This document shows positions 53,631 to 62,700 of a DNA stretch of 64,000 nt, in pieces; position 1 is the first letter of the stretch, and every line of letters begins with the position of its first letter. This stretch comes from JAAFHB01 sp963677935 (lineage in GTDB: Bacteria > Bacteroidota > Bacteroidia > Bacteroidales > Prolixibacteraceae). The notes beneath the pieces were generated by a model. That model made no database searches. It was not told where the DNA came from and saw only the letters and a list, made by a program, of their open reading frames with translations. The DNA lies in contig CAXXEH010000003.1 in NCBI GenBank assembly GCA_963677935.2, forward strand, positions 6,138,001 to 6,202,000, written 5' to 3'. A program made the position numbers and the translations under genes.

Positions 53631-55763
53631 ATGAGATTATTAAAACCTACTTTTCAGTTCTCCTGGCTGATTGTTCTCGCAATCTTTACTTTAACCTCGG
53701 GCTACTGCTTTGCTCAGTCAAAAGGCTCCATCCTTGAGTTGGATGTTACAAAAATTAATCAGCTTAAAGCAGAATTGTTGCCCAATGGCGCCTGGCAACT
53801 GGAAACATCCGGCAAGGATCCATGGATCTTTACCCAACCATTAAAACAGGGAATCGGTAGCGACTCCAAAATTCTGTCGTTTGAGTACTTCAGTCCCAAA
53901 GGTCTTGATCACCTTCAGATCTATTTTGGTCCAGAAATCAGCCAGGAAAACTCGAAACTTGTCCGTCGAATTGGACTTGCGGAAGGTTGGGTAGGTTATA
54001 CGATTGACCTGAGCAGGGAGATCAAAAGTTGGGGTAGGACTGGTGACTGGCTTCGGCTTGATTTTGGAAGCCACCCTAACGTGAACATTCAAATCCGTAA
54101 CCTGCAGCTCAGACCTATGACTGAAAGGGAAAAAGAGATGGTGGCCAACAGGGAGGAGAAAGTAAAGCGGGAAGCAGAAATGGAAGCCCGGCTAAAAGCT
54201 TATCTGACTACCTCATATTCGTCAAAAATTACCAGGGTGGCCGTTGAGGATTCAAAAGTTTCTGTTGAAGGAAAAGTTGCTTCCCCTGGTCAGGTTTACC
54301 TTTGCGAAGTAGCACCTTACCAGGATGTTACCGAGCAAGCAAGTTTTGATACAGCGATCCTCCTCAAATCCGGGAAGTTCGAAAGGGAACTCGACCGGTT
54401 TGTCACCAGAAACGGCTTCAACTACGACCGGCTGCTTTCAAAATGGGTACTTGCCGAAAAAGTTGAAAAAGGGTACAAACTGATCTCTCATGCCCGTCAC
54501 CCCGATGAGATAACTGCGATGTATAACTATTCAAAGGAGGTAGCCAAAGGCAGGAAAGGTTTGGGTGGATTCAGCACCAGTCGAGGACACATCGAAGATC
54601 TCGATGAACTCGATATTACCAGTGCAACTGTAAATATTTGGTTTTCGAGGTTTATGTTTACCACACCTGGAACGGGCCGGATTGAACACGTTTATAATGG
54701 GAAATCATATTATTTCGGGGGGAAAGAGGTCGCCATGTTTGATTCCACCTTCCGGACAACCGCCAGAAAGGGGATCATAACTGCGGCAATTTTATTGATT
54801 GATAAGGCCGAATCGTGCCCCGATCACGAAATCGGGCGGCTTTTACAACATCCTGATATGGATCCGGCAGGAATTTACAGTATGCCAAATATGACCAATC
54901 CGGCCAGTGTCGATTGTTATGCTGCAGCTCTCGATTTTCTGGCAAGCCGTTACAGCCGTGCTGACAAAAAATATGGCCGGTGTAACCACTGGATTATGCA
55001 CAATGAGGTCGATGCAGGTTGGGAATGGACAAACATGGGAGAAAAGTGTGCCAGCATTTTTATGGATGCCTATATCAAGTCGATGCGCATGTGTTATGCC
55101 ATTGCAAGGAAGTATAATCCTAATTCCGAAGTGTTTGTCTCACTGACCCATTACTGGGCCTGGACCTCCCATCCGCGCTTTTATCCGTCGAAAGATCTCA
55201 TGGAAATTTTGATTCAATACACCAAAGCTGAAGGTGATTTCCTGTGGTCCGTTGCCCAGCATCCCTATCCGCAATCGTTAATGGAACCTAAAACATGGCT
55301 CGACAAACAGGTTGATTTTACGTTCAACTCACCATTGATCACATTTGCTAACCTTGAAGTTCTCAACTCCTGGATTAAGTTGCCTGAGGTTCTTTACAAG
55401 GGAAAAATCAAACGTACCCTTTGGCTTTCGGAAAATGGAACCAACTCGAAAACGTATACAGAACAGGATCTGATGGAGCAGGCTGCCGGTTTTGCATTCA
55501 CCTGGAAAAAGATGGAAAAACTCGATGGGATTGATGGCTTTCAGTGGCATAACTGGTTCGACAACAGGGGAGAGGGTGGACTTCGGATAGGACTCCGCCG
55601 TTTCCCTGATGACGAAAAGGATCCGGGCGGGGCAAAACCTGTCTGGTATGTTTATAAAGCGGCAGATTCCCCGAATGAAAATGCCGTATTTGATCAGTAT
55701 AAAGAAATAATTGGTATAAAAGACTGGAAAGAAACCAGGTATACGGGTGTAATAGGGAAGTGA
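53631..55763 (+). CDS. DUF5722-type putative glycosidase, secreted
   Basis: The 710-residue protein has a signal peptide (VLAIFTLTSGYCFAQ), an N-terminal beta part to about residue 160, an Arg/Glu-rich linker (EREKEMVANREEKVKREAEME), a further beta part and then a TIM-barrel-like domain. IMHNEVDAGWEW (around residue 457) and LWLSENGTNS (around 600) look like the acid/base and nucleophile glutamates of a clan GH-A enzyme. The whole resembles proteins with DUF5722. Substrate unknown; the neighbours point to a rhamnose-rich, sulfated glycan. Confidence 0.75.
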   Translation: MRLLKPTFQFSWLIVLAIFTLTSGYCFAQSKGSILELDVTKINQLKAELLPNGAWQLETSGKDPWIFTQPLKQGIGSDSKILSFEYFSPKGLDHLQIYFGPEISQENSKLVRRIGLAEGWVGYTIDLSREIKSWGRTGDWLRLDFGSHPNVNIQIRNLQLRPMTEREKEMVANREEKVKREAEMEARLKAYLTTSYSSKITRVAVEDSKVSVEGKVASPGQVYLCEVAPYQDVTEQASFDTAILLKSGKFERELDRFVTRNGFNYDRLLSKWVLAEKVEKGYKLISHARHPDEITAMYNYSKEVAKGRKGLGGFSTSRGHIEDLDELDITSATVNIWFSRFMFTTPGTGRIEHVYNGKSYYFGGKEVAMFDSTFRTTARKGIITAAILLIDKAESCPDHEIGRLLQHPDMDPAGIYSMPNMTNPASVDCYAAALDFLASRYSRADKKYGRCNHWIMHNEVDAGWEWTNMGEKCASIFMDAYIKSMRMCYAIARKYNPNSEVFVSLTHYWAWTSHPRFYPSKDLMEILIQYTKAEGDFLWSVAQHPYPQSLMEPKTWLDKQVDFTFNSPLITFANLEVLNSWIKLPEVLYKGKIKRTLWLSENGTNSKTYTEQDLMEQAAGFAFTWKKMEKLDGIDGFQWHNWFDNRGEGGLRIGLRRFPDDEKDPGGAKPVWYVYKAADSPNENAVFDQYKEIIGIKDWKETRYTGVIGK

Positions 55764-55878
55764 AAAAATGGTGAAAATTAAACTTGGATTTTATGAAATT
55801 GACTTAAAATTATTTCATTTGTATATAATTTGTTTTTAAGCGGTTAGATTGAATCGTAGATCAGCGAAGCTAATAGCT

Positions 55879-55896
55879 ATCCGCCGGTTGGCGGAT
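55879..55896. repeat. Stray CCGCC/GGCGG palindrome
   Basis: ATCCGCC-GGTT-GGCGGAT is a 7-bp stem with a 4-base loop. It resembles the palindrome at 7868-7887 before 23S and three others within 23S, yet lies far from any RNA gene, just before a broken GH78 fragment. Confidence 0.7.
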
Positions 55897-55922
55897 TCAT
55901 TTCGGTTGGTGATATTCTTATC

Positions 55923-56354
55923 ATGGCTATCTCATTGAATTGTTTTCATTCTAAAGGGAACGAGAACCTTTCTCTTGCCAAAGTATGGTTAATCTTAATG
56001 CATCACTGCCTTATTTTGATGGTATCCATAGAAGTTGGTGTCCCCCGTTCACATAACCATCCGATGAATGGCGGGTACGACGAATGGTTCTTCCGCGGAA
56101 TCGCCGGGGTTCATCCCATCGAAAAAATCCCCGGTGTCAAAAGGATGGAACTCCAGCCCTATTTTACTTCGAATTTGAAGAGTGCCGATATTTATATTCC
56201 AAAAGTGAATCATAAAAACATTATCTTAGTAAACGGGAAACCCGGAGATTTTAATCTCTCAGAAAATCCTTTATGTCCTGGTTATTACTGGATTAAATCG
56301 GTTGGAAGCGGGAAGTATGAGCAAAAGATTGACTCCGAAATTTATAAAAACTAA
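55923..56354 (+). pseudogene. 3' fragment of a GH78 alpha-L-rhamnosidase gene
   Basis: The frame is 143 codons, but only from about 56040 does it resemble a known family: RSHNHPMNGGYDEWFFRGIAGVHP, shown in part, matches the end of the GH78 catalytic domain (compare NHPMFGGSLVWFYRKLAGM in the gene at 46630), followed by VKRMELQPYF and a beta domain. The catalytic residues and about 700 residues upstream are missing, and the first 40 residues match nothing. It is a relic of a deleted rhamnosidase, probably not functional. It ends 10 bases before the GH106 gene. Confidence 0.75.
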
Positions 56355-56364
56355 TGATTTAAAA

Positions 56365-59300
56365 ATGAGAAAAGCATTTATTCTGTTAATCAGTCTGACT
56401 ATCGCCGTTTTTATCAATTCATGTAGCTCAGATGACGTTAAAATTTCGAAAGATTCGTTGGTAGCAGGCTTCGTCACCCCGCCCGACTCCATCCAAACCA
56501 GCGTTTACTGGTATTGGATCTCAGACAATATTTCGAAGGAAGGGGTTGTCAAAGACCTTTATGCGATGAAAAATGCCGGTATTAACAGGGCTTTTATCGG
56601 GAATATCGGTCTCGAAGGTGTAGCTTATGGTAAAGTGAAAATGTTAAGCGACGAGTGGTGGGATATCCTTCACACAGCATTGAAAACGGCCACCGAATTG
56701 AACATCGAAATCGGGATTTTTAATTCACCCGGCTGGAGCCAATCGGGTGGTCCATGGATAAAATCGGAAGATGCCATGCGCTATCTTATTTCCTCTGAAA
56801 CGCATGTGAAAGGACCGTTGACGTTTTCTCAAAAACTGGAAAAGCCCATTCCCCTGTTTCAGGATGTGAAAGTGATTGCTTACCCATCGCCTAAAGATGA
56901 TCAGCTTGTTCTGAACAACCAAAATGGAACAATTACCTCTATTCCTAAAATCCCAGGACTTTCAACGCTCACCGACGGCAATAAAAACACCGGAATCGCG
57001 CTCCCTGTTGGCCAGGAATTCATACTAGACTTTCACGCCAAACAACCATTTACAGCGCGAAGTCTTTCTCTCCGCTCAACTGAAACACCGTTGCTGGCAA
57101 ATGTTTTGTTTCAGGTAAAGGAGGCGAATGGAGGATACCGAACCCTTTCCGAATTTCAGATCAACCGTTTAAACCCGGGACTCAGTGTCGGTTTTGTCCC
57201 TTATGCTCCGGTTGTGGTGTCATTTCCTGCCACCCAGGCAACCAGTTTCCGCTTGATTGTAAAAAGCACGAAGCCCAACAGCGGTCTGGCAGAGGTTGTT
57301 CTGTCAGCAGCTTCGCGTGTTGAACGATTCAGTGAAAAGACACTTGCCAAAATGCATCCGACACCACTCCCTTACTGGAAAGATTATCAATGGCCTCAAC
57401 AACCCGAAACGAATGATCAGACCACAGTAATTGATGCATCAAAAGTGGTCGATATCTCGCAATATCTGGCTGCTGACGGCACACTTAACTGGGCTGTTCC
57501 CGAAGGTGAATGGACCATCATGCGTATGGGTATGACTCCAACGGGAACGGTCAACTCCCCGGCATCACCTGAAGCGACAGGCTATGAAGTGGACAAAATG
57601 AGCAAAAAACTGGTCGAAAAACACTTTTATGGCCATATGGGCGAAGTGTTGAAACGGATTCCTGAAGCCGATCGCAAGTGTTTTAAAGTGGTTGTACAGG
57701 ACAGCTACGAGATGGGAGGACAAAATTTTACCGATGGATTCATTGACGAGTTCAGACAGAAATACGGTTACGATCCCACCCCTTACCTGCCGGTCTATCA
57801 GGGAATGGTGGTTAACAGTGAGTTGGAATCTGATCGCTTTCTTTGGGACATGCGACGTATGGTAGCCGATAAAGTCGCTTACGATTATGTCGGAGGCTTA
57901 AGGGAAATCAGTCACAAGCATGGACTGCATACATGGCTGGAATGTTATGGTCACTGGGGTTTTCCAAGTGAATTTTTAATGTACGGCGGTCAGTCTGACG
58001 AAATCAGTGGCGAGTTCTGGAGCGAGGGTCAACTTGGAGACATCGAAAACCGGGCTGCGACCTCCTGCGGTCATATCTACGGAAAAACAAAAATCTCAGC
58101 CGAATCAAACACCTGTTCAGGTAATCCGTTCAGCCGCTATCCGGCGACCATCAAACAACGTGGCGACCGCTTCTTTGCCGAAGGGATTAATAATACCTTG
58201 TTACATGTATACATTACTCAACCCTATGAGGATAAAAATCCGGGAATGAATGCCTGGTTTGGGAATGAGTTCAACCGCAAAAATACCTGGTTTTCGCAAA
58301 TAGACCTGTATACCCAATACCTGAAAAGGATAAATTTTATGCTTCAGCAAGGTTTAAATGTTGCCGATGTTGCCTATTTCATTGGTGAGGATACCCCAAA
58401 AATGACAGGAGTTACTGACCCTCCATTACCTGTTGGATATCAGTTTGATTATATGAATGCCGAGGTGATCGAAAAATACATGACCGTAAAGGACGGGCTG
58501 ATTACCTTGCCGCATGGGACCCAATACCGGATGATGGTTTTACCAAAGCTGGAGACCATGCGTCCCGAACTGTTGGCGAAGATCAAACAACTGGTCAACG
58601 ACGGCGCCGTTATTATGGGGCCTGCCCCTAAACGTTCTCCCAGCATGCAGAATCAGCCGGCTGCTGATCAGCAGTTACAGGCAATGTCTTCCGAATTGTG
58701 GGGAGACCTGGATGGGATAAATGTAAAATTACGGAAATTCGGAAAAGGGATGATCCTCAACGGTATGGATATGAAGGAGGCTTTCGCGCTGATCAACTGT
58801 TTACCCGACTGCAGATTACCTGAAGACCGATCAGTTCACTACGGGCACCGCACCCTGAAAAAAGGTGAAATCTATTTTGTATCAAATCAGACGAATGAAA
58901 CGAAGATAATCAACCCTGAATTCAGGGTCAAAGGACTTCAACCCGAACTTTGGGAAGCCACAACCGGTTATGTCCGCAACCTTCCGGCTTACAACCAACG
59001 GGAAAATACGACTGAAGTACCTTTAAAACTTGAACCCTTCGAGAGCGTGTTTGTCGTCTTCCGCGAAACTGCAGGCAAAGCTGCTGCGAATAATGTTGAA
59101 ACTAATTATCCCGAACCTTCCTTGGTTACTGATTTGAAAGGACCGTGGACAGTTAATTTCGACGCTTCACACAGGGGGCCGGATGCGCCGGTTGTTTTCG
59201 AAAAACTGACCGATTGGAGCTCTTCCCCGGATGATCGCATCAAATACTATTCAGGCACGGCATTCTACAATTGTAAATTCAGGCTTGAGAAAATAGCTAA

Positions 59301-59616
59301 AGGTGAAAATGTGATCATTAATTTAGGTGACGTAACCGCTATCGCAAAAGTTACTGTGAATGGCAATTATGCCGGTGGAGTATGGACAGCGCCCTATCGT
59401 CTTAATATTACCGGTTTGGTGAAGGAGGGAGAGAATGAGCTGAGAATCGAAGTGGTGAATACATGGGTAAACCGGTTAATTGGCGACAGTAAACTACCTG
59501 TCGAAAAAAGGGAGACCTGGTGTCCGGTTAATCCGTATACTCCGGAAAAATCGTTGCAGAAGTCCGGTCTTATCGGACCTGTGCTTATTCAGAAGGTTGA
59601 TCATAAAAATCAGTAA
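56365..59616 (+). CDS. GH106 alpha-L-rhamnosidase, lipoprotein
   Basis: The 1083-residue protein starts at the ATG at 56365 (MRKAFILLISL); the frame opens earlier at 56302, but that part overlaps the GH78 relic. The leader ends FINSCSSDD, a lipobox-like site, so it may be anchored in a membrane. TSVYWYWISDNISKEGVVKDL is the family start; VVVQDSYEMGG, WLECYGHWGFPSE and KISAESNTCSG are catalytic-domain motifs with conserved Glu. The last 130 residues form a galactose-binding-like domain (YNCKFRLEKI to VVNTWVNRLIGD). It would release L-rhamnose from complex glycans. Confidence 0.92.
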   Translation: MRKAFILLISLTIAVFINSCSSDDVKISKDSLVAGFVTPPDSIQTSVYWYWISDNISKEGVVKDLYAMKNAGINRAFIGNIGLEGVAYGKVKMLSDEWWDILHTALKTATELNIEIGIFNSPGWSQSGGPWIKSEDAMRYLISSETHVKGPLTFSQKLEKPIPLFQDVKVIAYPSPKDDQLVLNNQNGTITSIPKIPGLSTLTDGNKNTGIALPVGQEFILDFHAKQPFTARSLSLRSTETPLLANVLFQVKEANGGYRTLSEFQINRLNPGLSVGFVPYAPVVVSFPATQATSFRLIVKSTKPNSGLAEVVLSAASRVERFSEKTLAKMHPTPLPYWKDYQWPQQPETNDQTTVIDASKVVDISQYLAADGTLNWAVPEGEWTIMRMGMTPTGTVNSPASPEATGYEVDKMSKKLVEKHFYGHMGEVLKRIPEADRKCFKVVVQDSYEMGGQNFTDGFIDEFRQKYGYDPTPYLPVYQGMVVNSELESDRFLWDMRRMVADKVAYDYVGGLREISHKHGLHTWLECYGHWGFPSEFLMYGGQSDEISGEFWSEGQLGDIENRAATSCGHIYGKTKISAESNTCSGNPFSRYPATIKQRGDRFFAEGINNTLLHVYITQPYEDKNPGMNAWFGNEFNRKNTWFSQIDLYTQYLKRINFMLQQGLNVADVAYFIGEDTPKMTGVTDPPLPVGYQFDYMNAEVIEKYMTVKDGLITLPHGTQYRMMVLPKLETMRPELLAKIKQLVNDGAVIMGPAPKRSPSMQNQPAADQQLQAMSSELWGDLDGINVKLRKFGKGMILNGMDMKEAFALINCLPDCRLPEDRSVHYGHRTLKKGEIYFVSNQTNETKIINPEFRVKGLQPELWEATTGYVRNLPAYNQRENTTEVPLKLEPFESVFVVFRETAGKAAANNVETNYPEPSLVTDLKGPWTVNFDASHRGPDAPVVFEKLTDWSSSPDDRIKYYSGTAFYNCKFRLEKIAKGENVIINLGDVTAIAKVTVNGNYAGGVWTAPYRLNITGLVKEGENELRIEVVNTWVNRLIGDSKLPVEKRETWCPVNPYTPEKSLQKSGLIGPVLIQKVDHKNQ

Positions 59617-59882
59617 ATTGTCTGATTTTCACACGATCACACTCCTTGTTTCTTTTAAATTATGGTGAAGAATATCTTTAGACGGTTGATGATTTGCTTG
59701 GTTTGATCCTGCAGGAGATTTAGAGGGGTCTGAAATACGAAATTTAGTACCACATTATCTTTTAGCAATTAGTCAAAAAAGGAACGATTTTAAAAGTAGT
59801 TGGTCAGTAATTAAATGTCAGTTGATTTTAGTATTGATAATTTTAGCAACTCAATAATTTGCATATCATTAACCTTACGAAC

Positions 59883-61718
59883 ATGAAATCACACCTTTCC
59901 TTACTATTTATTTTGATAGCACTCGCTGGTTTCGGGCAGAATAGCCCCGGTTTGCCGGCAATGAAACCACTCAGGAATCTGCATGTCGACGGTTGGGTCG
60001 CAACTGACGCCCTTGGGCGGAAATTACCCGGATATGAGGAGTGCGGTCCGGTAAAAAAAGATCGTTTTGTAGGGATGTTTTATTTTATGACCCACACCCA
60101 TCCGGGGGGAGAGGGTCCCTATGATGTGACAAAAACCATCAACGCTAATCCCGATAACCCTCTTTGGGGCAGTGGTGATTATTTTTGGGGAGAACCCGAA
60201 ACCGGTTATTACCTTTCGTACGAAAAGTGGATGATCCGACGACATGCACAGCTTTTGGCTGATGCAGGAGTGGACGTCATCATTTTTGATGTTACAAACG
60301 ACAGGACCTACCCTGAAGTTTATTTGCCTGTATGCGAGGTTTTCACAGAAATGAGAAAGAGCGGGGAGCGAACTCCGCAGGTGTCATTCCTGGGGAGTGA
60401 AATCTCGGTGAATAAGTTATGGAAAGAGTTTTACACAAAAGATTTGTATCCCGATCTTTGGTTCCGCTGGAAGGGGAAGCCATTATTGCTGTTCGGTCAG
60501 CATGAAATCCCTTCAAGGAAGAAGAACAACGATGTGGTTTTTCCCGAAGAGATCCGAAATTTCTTTTCAATCAGGCAAAGCTGGGCGTGGACTTCATTGC
60601 CCTGGTACCAAAGTTGCCCCTATGGGAAGGACAAGTGGCCATGGGTTGATCATTATCCGCAGGCCATCAATTGGCACGAATCTCCCGACAAGGCTGAGAT
60701 GGTGCCGGTTGCTGTAGCGCAGCACCCCTTATCCAATATTGGCCGTAGCTTCCACCATTACAATCAGCCGCAAGCTGACAAATACGACCTTACCCCATTT
60801 ACAGACCAGGGACTCTGCTTCGAAGAGCAATGGAGTCGTGCGCTTGAGGTCGGTCCCGAATTTGTGTTTGTTACCGGGTGGAACGAGTGGAGCGCCGGCG
60901 CACAGGTCATGGGGAAGGAGATCAATCAATCATTGCTGAAATGGAACTTCTATCCCGGGGCACATCTTGGTAAAGCGGGGAAAGAATTAAAGACCGGCGA
61001 TCATTATTTTATCGACCAGTATAATCAGGAGTTCAGCCGCGACATCGAACCGATGACAGGTGGGCATACCGACAATTATTATTACCAGCTGGTGGCCAAC
61101 ATCCGTAAATATAAGGGGATGGAAAAACCCGCAAGGGGAGGAGCGCCGGTTTCAATTAACATCAAGGGTGATTTTAAGCAATGGGATAAGGTAGATGCAG
61201 TTTATTTTGACCATTTGGGCGATACGGAACACCGTAACAGTCCCGGGCAGGGGCAATCGGGTCCTTATGTGAATACCTCGGGCCGAAATGATATTGTTAC
61301 CTTAAAAGTAGCATACGATGTTTCCTCTGTTTACTTCTATGCAGAGACTGCCAAACCACTTTCTCCGTCATCAGATCCAAACTGGATGTTGCTCTTTATC
61401 GATACCGATCAGAATAAGCAAACAGGTTGGGAAGGCTACGATCTGGTAATTAATTCCGGAATTTCCGGCAGCAAAACAACTACGCTGGCCTGGCTGAACA
61501 GGGATGGGTCGCAGAGAAAATCGGTAGCGCTTTCTTTCCGTGTAAATCAAAATAAATTGATGATCAAAGTGAAACGTGAAGATCTGAGTCGGAGTGAAAA
61601 ACTGGCATTCAATTTTCACTGGGCAGATAATATCGCAAAGATTGGCGACATCCGGGAATTCTTCCTCAATGGAGACAATGCTCCGGAACGGAGAGCAAAC
61701 TATCGGTTTCAGGAATAA
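59883..61718 (+). CDS. Putative GH99-like glycosidase with C-terminal carbohydrate-binding-like domain
   Basis: The 611-residue protein starts at the ATG at 59883 (MKSHLSLLFILIALAGFGQ), a clean signal peptide; an ATG at 59859 would lengthen it. The TIM-barrel-like part (about 30-420) has FYFMTHTHPGG, GVDVIIFDVTNDRTYP, and TGWNEWSAG near residue 333, a feature of GH99/GH71-type enzymes. From about residue 430 it has a CBM9/DOMON-like beta domain (YFYAETAKP, LLFIDTDQNKQTGWEGYDL). It is 4 bases from the next gene. The substrate is not clear, and the family call is tentative. Confidence 0.7.
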   Translation: MKSHLSLLFILIALAGFGQNSPGLPAMKPLRNLHVDGWVATDALGRKLPGYEECGPVKKDRFVGMFYFMTHTHPGGEGPYDVTKTINANPDNPLWGSGDYFWGEPETGYYLSYEKWMIRRHAQLLADAGVDVIIFDVTNDRTYPEVYLPVCEVFTEMRKSGERTPQVSFLGSEISVNKLWKEFYTKDLYPDLWFRWKGKPLLLFGQHEIPSRKKNNDVVFPEEIRNFFSIRQSWAWTSLPWYQSCPYGKDKWPWVDHYPQAINWHESPDKAEMVPVAVAQHPLSNIGRSFHHYNQPQADKYDLTPFTDQGLCFEEQWSRALEVGPEFVFVTGWNEWSAGAQVMGKEINQSLLKWNFYPGAHLGKAGKELKTGDHYFIDQYNQEFSRDIEPMTGGHTDNYYYQLVANIRKYKGMEKPARGGAPVSINIKGDFKQWDKVDAVYFDHLGDTEHRNSPGQGQSGPYVNTSGRNDIVTLKVAYDVSSVYFYAETAKPLSPSSDPNWMLLFIDTDQNKQTGWEGYDLVINSGISGSKTTTLAWLNRDGSQRKSVALSFRVNQNKLMIKVKREDLSRSEKLAFNFHWADNIAKIGDIREFFLNGDNAPERRANYRFQE

Positions 61719-61722
61719 AAAG

Positions 61723-62673
61723 ATGAATATAGGTATTACAAGGGAACTTATTTGGTTAACCGTTTATGTGTTGATATCTATCTGCGGTGGAAAAGGTTTG
61801 GCCGGAACAATTCATAAACCGGATACTTTATATCCACGCATCGACGCTCATATCCATTTATACGATACCCGTCGTCAGGGGAGTGCGCTGTTTTTGGATT
61901 CAGTACGGCAGGCAAAAATCTATTCTCCCCATCTTGCGAAGGAGTTTGCAGCGGTTGGGGTACCTGCAGGTGTTGGATTTGCTGTAGTTATCGAAGCAAG
62001 TCAGCGTCGGGAAGACAATTTTTGGTTGATGGATCTTGTTGATCATGCTGATGGATTGATTGCATTTATTGCAAATCTCGATCCAAGGGACCCCTGGTAT
62101 ATCAAAGATCTCGATTCATTGACTAAAAGCAGTAAATTCAGGGGAATCCGCATCCGTCCTTTAAAACCTCTAAACCTTTCTGATCCGCAGATAATTGATA
62201 AATTCGGGGAACTTGAAAAGCGGGGTCTGGTTCTTGAATTAGGCGGGAGCGATCTTGATCCTGAAGTGCTAAAAACTATTGCATGGCGCTATCCAAATAT
62301 GCATATTATTCTGGATCACCTTGCCGGAGGTCGATTTTACAGTGATAAGAAACAACTGGATAAATGGAAGGGACGTCTTGCCGTTTTTGCTTCTGAACCC
62401 AATGTGTATTGCAAAGTGTCTGCACTTTTTGACCTTTCAGGAGAGCAACCGGCGCCATTAAATACAAACTATTACAATCCGATGATTGATCCGGTGGTCG
62501 ATGCATTTGGTCCTGAAAGAGTACTATTTGGAAGTAACTGGACCCTCTCCGAACTGTTCGGTCCCTATTCAGGGATGATCCGGATTGTTGATGACTATTG
62601 CAAAAGGAGGGAACATCTTTCACCTGAACAACTCTTCTATAAAAATATCAAAATGGCGTATAAGATTAAATAA
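61723..62673 (+). CDS. Exported amidohydrolase (COG3618, sugar-lactonase-like)
   Basis: The 316-residue protein starts at the ATG at 61723 (MNIGITRELIWL) with a signal-like stretch; the longer frame from 61594 lies inside the previous gene. The metal motif is PRIDAHIHLYDTRRQG, then EASQRREDNFWLMDLV, FRGIRIRPLKP, ILDHLAGG with His, YCKVSALFD and VLFGSNWTLSELFG with a late Trp. This is the amidohydrolase-2 group that includes L-fuconolactonase and L-rhamnonolactonase-like enzymes. In this rhamnose locus a lactone ring-opening role is plausible, but an export signal is unusual for it. Confidence 0.8.
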   Translation: MNIGITRELIWLTVYVLISICGGKGLAGTIHKPDTLYPRIDAHIHLYDTRRQGSALFLDSVRQAKIYSPHLAKEFAAVGVPAGVGFAVVIEASQRREDNFWLMDLVDHADGLIAFIANLDPRDPWYIKDLDSLTKSSKFRGIRIRPLKPLNLSDPQIIDKFGELEKRGLVLELGGSDLDPEVLKTIAWRYPNMHIILDHLAGGRFYSDKKQLDKWKGRLAVFASEPNVYCKVSALFDLSGEQPAPLNTNYYNPMIDPVVDAFGPERVLFGSNWTLSELFGPYSGMIRIVDDYCKRREHLSPEQLFYKNIKMAYKIK

Positions 62674-62700
62674 TGATTCATTAATGTAAATCGTTTGATT

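Noticed and set aside
56302..56364. GH106 start at 56302
   Set aside because: Would put 21 unrelated residues before the signal sequence and overlap the GH78 relic; 56365 gives a proper leader.
61594..61722. Longer amidohydrolase start inside the GH99-like gene
   Set aside because: The extra part is out-of-frame sequence of the previous gene; the ATG at 61723 is followed by a signal-like stretch.
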